Assembly: GCA_011037195.1 (NCBI GenBank)
Contig: JAAEAF010006521.1
Coordinates: 1-64,000, forward strand
Length of the DNA stretch: 64,000 nt
Reading direction: 5' to 3'
From: Triatoma infestans
Lineage: Eukaryota; Arthropoda; Insecta; Hemiptera; Reduviidae
The translations under genes were made by a program, and so were the position numbers. Shown here in pieces: positions 57,299 to 64,000 of this stretch; positions within the stretch are counted from its first letter, which is position 1; every line of letters starts with the position of its first letter. The notes under the pieces are model-generated. The model saw nothing but the letters and a program-made list of their open reading frames with translations. It did not search any database and had not been told where the DNA came from.

Positions 57299-59035
57299 GT
57301 GTTGTGTTGTTTGTATGTGTAGATTAATTAGATGTATGTATGTATGTGACAGCATAGCTTCAAAAACGAAAAATAACGTAGAAGTTTGAAACTTGATATT
57401 ACCGTTTAGAGGCGGGGTCCAATGGGACTTTTAATTTAAATATAAAACATCATTTAAATAGTAGGAGAGTAAAAATCTGAACTGTACGTTATCTGTCAAA
57501 ATTCCTCAACCGGAAGTACCACTTTACTAGTTGGATTTTTTACTTTTTTGCGATTTTCTCAAAAATGGCTCCGACGATTTTCTTTAAACTTAGTACATCA
57601 ACCACACATACAAAGAGCTACAACTTTTATTTGAAACATTTCTCCAGGAAAATGCATTTAAGGGCACTTTTGGGGAAGGGGTGGGGTTAGATTTTCCTCT
57701 AAAGTGCTATTTCAGTTTATTAGATAATTCTGTCATCTAAATAATATTGATTAAAATTAAATACGTTGTTAAAATTCCGAGTTTGAAAAAAATCGGATAA
57801 CCGGAAGTGCGATTACTTTACCAGTTTTTTCATTTCTCTTTACTAAATGATTTTTTTTCCTCATTTTTTCGGCATTTCTCAAAATTGCTCCGACATTTTC
57901 TTGAAACATTAGGCATATAAGCTTAAAACATGCAAAGATCTAACCACTTTTATTTGAAACGTTTTTTTCTGGGACAAAATTTATTTAAGGGCACTTTTTA
58001 TGGGCCAAGGTGTGTGGTTTATATTTTTCTCTAAAGTGCTATCACATATGTTATACAATTGTGTCATCCAAACAAAATTAATTAGAAATAAATACATGGC
58101 CAAAATTCCGAGTTTCAAGAAAATTAGTAAACCGGAAGTGCGCTTTTACTGACCAGTTTTTTTTCAGTTTTCGACGAATCTCATTAAATTTGGTTCACAA
58201 ACTATAAAAGCTGTCAATTATAATTTGGAGAACTGGAGTAAGAGAAAGTTGTGTGAGTGTTTCTCACCAGATTTTTTTTTATTCATACAGTATTACCAAA
58301 TTACAATTACAAATATAACCGAAATCAATATAATTGTGCATCCAAACTATCGATAAAAGTTTTATTTCCGATAAATCACTTTTGATCAAATCCGCCATTT
58401 TTGGCCATACATTATAAACTCTTATTAATATTGTCTAGACGATAGAATCGTGTAATACATTTAAAAAAGGCACTTTAGAGGTAAGCCTAACATCTCCCCG
58501 AGCCTCCGACCTCCCAGGACACCCCTTAAATGAATTTTCCTGGAATGATGTTTCAAATAATAATTTTTGCCCCTTATATGATTAGTTGATATACTAAGTT
58601 TAAAGAAAGTCGCAAAAAAAAGAAAGGAAAATCAATTCAGTAAAATGGAGTATCCGGTCGACCGACTTTGACCAAAAGCTTATTGCCGCCTCCCCTGGTA
58701 GCATCTAAACGAAATAATAAATTTCAGCTTTCTGTGATTTTCTATTTTTGAGTTATGCTGCTGTACGTACACACTCGCACGGACGCAACACACCCAACAG
58801 CCGTATGAGAAGTAATGAAATAGATAAATAAAATTAATAATAAAATTTATAAATCATACAAATTGTTAAATACAGAGTGTTTAGGATTTTTGTTATTATT
58901 GTTTAAAATATTTAGATTTCTATTTATAAATTTGGTACCGTTTTTAGCCAAGATTACTAGCAAGTCATTAAATCGATACTACATTCGATTCCCTGTTTAG
59001 GCCTTGGGTTTTTCCTTTTTTAACTTCGCCTCCTT
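57147..59035 (+). repeat. Repeat family R, tandem unit 1 (about 1.9 kb)
   Basis: First of two head-to-tail copies. Order: head 'taagaggaagtattgtaatcg', GT tract 57262-57292, core unit 1 (57.5-57.83 kb), core unit 2 (57.84-58.2 kb), 'gtaagagaaagttgtgtgag' at 58232, then an antisense-like stretch (58.44-58.75 kb) and a tail ending 'gattccctgtttaggccttggg'. Confidence 0.8.
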
Positions 59036-59044
59036 AATCCTACG

Positions 59045-60795
59045 TAAGAGGAAGTATTGTATCGTGTCAAAATTTTCGATATCGAGTTATCACCCAGGAA
59101 ATATCCGTTTTAGGTCCCCTGAGTCTCAAAAAGCTGGTTTTTAGCAAATGGTCTGTGTGTGTCGTCTGATGTGGTGTGTATGTAAGGTATGATATTCTGG
59201 GAACAGCATAGCTCAAAAACGAAAAACTGTAGAAAGTTGAAACTTCATATTCCGTTTAGGTATCACCATGGGATCTGACACTACGTTATCTGTCAAAATT
59301 CCTCAACCGGAAGTACCACTTACTAGTTGGATTTTTTACTTTTTTGCGGTTTTCTAAAAAATGGCTCCGACGATTTTCTTTAAACTTGAAACATCAACTA
59401 CACATACAAAGAGCTACAACTTTTATTTGAAACATTTTGCCGGGAAAATGCGTTAAAGGGCACTTTTGGGGGAGGGTTGGGGTTAGGTTTCCATCTAAAG
59501 TGCTATTTCAGTTTATTAGACAATTCTGTCATCTAACTAATGTTAATTAGAATTAAATATGTTGTTGAAATTCCTAGTTTGAAAAAAATCGGATAACCGG
59601 AAGTGCGTTTACTTTACCACTTTACTAAATGATTTATTCACTTTTCCGCAATTTTCTCAAAAATGGCTCCTAAGATTTTTTTGGGCGGGGAACCACTTCA
59701 AATATAAACTAAAACTTGCAACGATCTACATCTTTTATTTAAAAACATTTCTTTGAGAACATCGTGTAAGGGCACGTTTAGGTCGGGAGGGGTGGGGTTA
59801 TCTTTTTCTACACAAAAGTGCTATCCTAGTTGATATACAATTCTATCATCCAATCATAATTAATTAGAAATAAATAGATGGCTGAAATTCCGAGTTTCAA
59901 GAAAATTAGTATAAACCGGAAGTGCGCTTTTACTGAGCAGTTTTTTCAGTTTTCGACGAATTCCATTAAATTTTTGTACACAAACTATAAAAGCTGTCAA
60001 TTATAATTTGGAGAACTGGAGTAAGAGAAAGTTGTGTGAGTGTTTCTCACCAGATTTTTTTTTATTCATACAGTATTACCAAATTACAATTACAAATATA
60101 ACCGAAATCAATATAATTGTGCATCCAAACTATCGATAAAAGTTTTATTTCCGATAAATCACTTTTGTTCAAATCCGTCATTTTTGGCCATACATTATAA
60201 ACTCTTATTAATATTGTCTAGACGATAGAATCGTGTAATACATTTAAAAAAGGCACTTTAGAGGTAAGCCTAACATCTCCCCGAGCCTCCGACCTCCCAT
60301 AATACCCCTTAAATGAATTTTCCTAGAATGATGTTTCAAATAATAATTTTTGCCTCTTATATGATTAGTTTATATACTGAGTTTAAAGAAAGTCGCAAAA
60401 AAAAGAAAGGAAAATCTATTCAGTAAAATAGAGCATCCGGTCGACCGACTTTGACCAAAAGCTTATTGCCGCCTCTCCTGGTAGCACCTAAACGAAATAA
60501 TAAATTTCAACGTTTGCGACTTTCTATTTATGAGTTATGTTGCTGTACATACACACACCCACAGCAGTATGAGAAAGTAATAAAATAGATAAATAAAATT
60601 AATAATAAAATTTATAAATCATAGAAATTGTTAAATACAGAATGTTTAGGATTTTTGTTATTATTGTTTAAAATATTTAGATTTCTATTTATAAATTTAG
60701 GTACCGTTTTTAGCCAAATTACTAGCAAGTCATTAAATCGATACTACATTCGATTCCCTATTTAGGCCTTGGGTTTTTTCCTTTTTTTAATTTAA
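59045..60795 (+). repeat. Repeat family R, tandem unit 2 (about 1.75 kb)
   Basis: It matches unit 1 block by block with substitutions and indels; the GT tract is reduced to a short 'gtgtgtgtcg'. The part 60019-60790 is especially close to 58231-59025, including 'accaaattacaattacaaatataacc' and 'tactagcaagtcattaaatcg'. The unit ends where a SINE begins. Confidence 0.8.
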
Positions 60796-61003
60796 GGCGC
60801 GTCAACATCCACGGTCATTGACTCTCGGAGCGTTTTCAGTGCTCTGCCGGCCTCCAGACAGTGTTCTCTCGTTGCAGACAATGTCCATCACCAGACAATG
60901 AGCTATAGAGGCTCCTAAGAAGAGAAAATCTAAGGGCAGCTTTGCTGGACCCGAACCCGGGACCTCGTTATGGGAGTCCAATGTGCTAACCACTGAGCTA
61001 ATA
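60785..61003 (-). repeat. tRNA-derived SINE, copy 2
   Basis: The minus strand starts TAGCTCAGTGGTTAGCACA (A box) and has CCCGGGTTCGGGTCC (B box) about 35 nt on, the spacing of a tRNA-like pol III promoter. The anticodon arm does not pair well, so it is not a tRNA gene. A non-tRNA body with 'cactgtctggaggccggc' follows, and the copy ends in 'acgcgccttaaattaaaaa'. The open frame across it (60802-60993, minus) is by chance. Confidence 0.78.
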
Positions 61004-62655
61004 ATCTCTTGGATTTGTGTAAATGTAGAATATATTTTTTAATATGTATATATAAAGTCTTTTCGTAAAAATTGGCATTATAGATTATAGTAAAACACAT
61101 TTACGTAACGGCTGAGCAAAAATTAATTCAAATAATGATATTCCTTGAGAATAATTTTAAAGTAAACTTATTGAACAATAAATCAAATTTTATTTTGTCA
61201 ATAAATTTGCATTCTCATTATTTGAGTCTCAAAAAGTAAAAAATTTTGAATGTATCTATCTTCGGACCTTTACACTATCAAGCAACTAAAAGCATTTTAG
61301 CAGTAGTATATACATTTTGAACTGGGATATCTGGGAACAGCTTATAGAAATCGGAGCTGATAAATTAATCATTGAATGAATCTTTATCGCCTCATTATAA
61401 ATGTGAACTCATGAATGTACGTATTCGACTACATTGCTACCTCTTCTCTAAGCGGGTTTTTGGTTGAGGTTTGTACAAAAAAAAAAAACGGCTGAGGCTT
61501 GTACTGAATTTTCCAAGTAGTTACAAAGAGTAGGAACTAACAGGAAGTTTTAATTCTTTTACAATTTTTTTTTTTTTATATTTCATAAATATCCTGAAAA
61601 CGGTGCTCGTAGCTAATTTTGCTCCCTCTCGACCCCATGGGAGGTACGACAGAGGACCTGCTATTAACGAGATACTACAGAGGATGTTAGCTCATATTCC
61701 AAATCAATTTTAAACATTTATTACCTTTAAGTTTATCTTTAAAATTAAAGAATTATAATATTTCAAATTATTTCACCAGATTGTATAAAATAACTAGTTG
61801 TTTGAAATTATTCCCAACTTCTAGTATAAAAACTAACTTATCTCGATAATTAGTAGATTTATTGCCCTCTTGCAATCGTCAAGGTGAAAATAAAAATTAT
61901 TTTAAAGTAATTTTTCCTATTATATTTATGGGAGACCGGATTTTATTATTGTATTGAGGTTTATGTAATTTATGGTTGGAATGTTTCTATGCATGTTACA
62001 CGTCTCGTGAATAAATTCCATTTTCTTCTTAAATGAATATTTTTATATATTAATTTAGCATTACTACAAACAAACAAAAAATCTCGATAATCTTTTAGAA
62101 TTTCACATAATTTTTTTCATTCTTTCTAGCTGAAATAATTTTTCTCACGATAAATATTTTAAGTTTTTGCCAACATTTTAAATAGTTAATTCTACTATCA
62201 AACAATTAACTGTAGAAGATTTTTTAAATATATGCTATTTGTTAAGTAGGTTTTAACTAACGGCAGGACTACCGTTAGTTTCGTACTAATTTTCTCACAG
62301 CGCTGTAATGGTGGGTGAAATTTTAGTTTAAAGTGTAGATCTTGAAGATCAATGCTTTTGAAGCATGCGAAATTTAAGAATATTTTATAAAGAAATAAGC
62401 TCTCAGCGAATTAAAAAAGAAGGAGAATTGAAGTTATATTTAAAATGATATTCTCTGTAGATACAAATAATCTTTTTTTTTTTTTTTTTTTTTAAACATT
62501 CATACCCTTTTTCAACAAAGTTATATGAGAAATAAAAACTTGTCATTAAAAAAAAAAAAAAGGTTATAAATAAAAATGATAGGTGCAATGTAACAATCCA
62601 AGAAGGATAATCATAGTCATTATCGAGATAATTCCAAAAAAAATAAAAAATAATA
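61004..62655 (+). other. AT-rich stretch without recognised features
   Basis: No ORF, repeat family or RNA gene recognised. There are long A and T homopolymers near 61475, 61566, 62463 and 62550. If the ceramidase continues beyond the window, this is intron. Confidence 0.4.
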
Positions 62656-62659
62656 CGTT

Positions 62660-62990
62660 ACCGTAGCACTTCCGGTTTAACCAAACATTATACTGTTTCC
62701 CACAGAATTCTCAAAAAAAAATCATTTCTCTGAGACAAGTGTTTTTAATAAAAGTGAATTGGTGTTATCTGCGAATGGTTTTCCAAAACTAAATACTAAC
62801 TTTGAGCCTGTAACGATTTTTCGTTTTTGAGATATTTTGTTCACTTATATAAGATATACTTTACAATATATGGGACTAATGATAATTTTGCGTACTTAGT
62901 AGTACTCAGAATATGTATTTCCGGTAAAAACTCAACTTCGACAATTTGTAGCGATAGTAATATTCTTATTCAAAGTAAAAGAAAGTAAAA
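62660..62990 (-). repeat. Dispersed repeat family R, antisense copy with head
   Basis: 'cacttccggtttaaccaaa', 'gagcctgtaacgatttttcgtttttgagata' and 'ttccggtaaaaactcaacttcgacaatttgt' match the family in reverse order, ending in the reversed head near 62985. Confidence 0.65.
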
Positions 62991-62999
62991 GAAAACAAT

Positions 63000-63260
63000 A
63001 TAATTAAATTCGAAACTTATTGAAACCGGGTGCCTAATGGCTTGGGACCTAAGCCTAAATGGCTTTTATCCCCCCGTCCCCCCATTCATCCCCTAAATAA
63101 TCTCCCCTGGTCAGTCTGCAATATCCCAAGACATCTTTCAACTCCAACTCACCCAGGCAATTCCGTGAGAGTGGAGCCCTCGCAAATACACGAAACCTAA
63201 TACCAACGAAACGGGGACACTGACATAAATAATGGTACACCGTTTCCCTAACTCCTCTGA
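63000..63260 (-). mobile_element. LINE C-terminal fragment
   Basis: The minus-strand frame reads ETVYHYLCQCPRFVGIRF, then LGELELKDVLGYCRLTRG. This is the zinc-knuckle-like end of R1/jockey-type ORF2 (E..YHLL.CP.f...R…l.el.l.dvl.fi..tg). Only this end is present. Confidence 0.6.
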
Positions 63261-64000
63261 AACTATAAATTCCAAAATGAATTAAATTACCGAATACATT
63301 ACAATAGTAAGAGGAGATTCTTGCTAAGCAAACAATTGCCTACCAGTTTTATTTATTTGGCATATGAAAGACCCATAAAAATTGTTTACATTAATTTTTA
63401 TTTTAACCAAATGCCAAAACTTCACATCGACTCAATGTATACTAAGTTTAGGTTTATTAAAAAAAGGGAATACAAATTTGTTCTACTTTACAATCGATCG
63501 TTTTTTTCCTAATTTACACACATCAAAGATATTGGGCAACAGGCAATAAAGTGCTCACATTTGGCGAGTTAATATGCATGGCGTGGATTGTTTTTATTAT
63601 TATCAATAAGAGTGAAAATATATGTTTTTAGAATGCATGATAATTAAATTGCAATTATAACAGATTTTATTATTATTGATTATATTCGCATTATGATACA
63701 GTATATTCTATGTTAGATTTTAAATAATAATCTTTCTCGATAAACAAAGCTTGGCTCGCTGAAAAAATATTTTAATGATACAACTAAGGAACTACCATTG
63801 TCTGTATAAAGTCATATCTTGACTTGTCTATATAAAGCAAACATCTCATTTGTACTATGTATTCTATTGCAGTTTACGGTTTACTTATGTTTCATATTAC
63901 AGTTTTATCTTTATGTTATAAAAAAACCTATCGTAACTGTTTCATTTCGTAAAACAATCCAAATTCAATCATCATATTATAGTCATTAGTGTGCATAATT
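63261..64000 (+). other. Window end, no recognised feature
   Basis: AT-rich. I looked for the final ceramidase exon here and saw no convincing acceptor followed by a hydrophobic-then-polar C-terminal tail. Confidence 0.35.

Noticed and set aside
60802..60993. 63-aa minus-strand open frame
   Set aside because: It lies entirely within the tRNA-derived SINE.
60960..61003. Possible tRNA gene (A and B boxes)
   Set aside because: The anticodon and acceptor arms do not pair and a SINE body follows; it is the head of a SINE.
1..64000. CRISPR arrays, rRNA or bacterial-type operons
   Set aside because: No regularly spaced direct repeats of that kind, no rRNA sequence, and all genes are spliced; the DNA is eukaryotic.

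Overview
The window is AT-rich animal DNA with many introns and many transposons. The gene set, the short spliceosomal introns with gtaagt-type donors, and the transposon families (mariner, Tc1, hAT, jockey/R1-like LINEs, Ty3/gypsy-type LTR element, tRNA-derived SINE) suggest an insect. I cannot name the order from sequence alone; a hemipteroid insect is a guess.

Four protein-coding genes could be rebuilt exon by exon, with reading frame kept across every junction. (1) 2097-20811 (+): the last 14 exons (758 residues) of an M1 aminopeptidase-like protein whose catalytic residues are almost all replaced, so it is a probable pseudoenzyme; its 5' exons are not seen here. (2) 22022-36311 (+): a complete 17-exon gene for the cohesin-release factor WAPL (1075 aa). 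(3) 45374-49329 (-): mitochondrial ribosomal protein uL1m (MRPL1), 8 exons, 351 aa if the proposed 28-nt first coding exon is right. (4) 49645-54958 (+): alkaline ceramidase, five exons with the whole catalytic set; the last coding exon was not found. MRPL1 and the ceramidase are head to head and probably share a promoter region near 49.33-49.57 kb.

Introns and intergenic DNA are mostly transposon remains. The aminopeptidase introns hold a truncated LTR retrotransposon with gag, PBS and LTR (8.5-10.1 kb), LINE, mariner and other transposase relics, and a hairpin-like repeat family. WAPL introns hold a LINE RNase H relic and a hAT-like element with an 8-bp target duplication. The 37-45 kb interval is a transposon graveyard with an intact-ended hAT MITE, another MITE, LINE pieces, a Tc1 relic and a 463-bp tandem duplication. 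The 50-63 kb interval, mainly ceramidase introns, is dominated by one dispersed repeat family, including a tandem duplication of about 1.8 kb.

The most interesting signal is a hammerhead-ribozyme-like motif in two repeats (29415-29454 + and 14603-14642 -). Both keep the core (CTGANGA, GAAA, GTC), while stems I and II have different sequences that still pair, which points to selection on RNA structure. Next in interest are the degenerate aminopeptidase and the dispersed repeat family, which has an internal dimer and a built-in GT microsatellite.

The four genes have unrelated roles (peptidase-like, cohesin release, mitochondrial translation, sphingolipid breakdown), so no shared pathway is implied.
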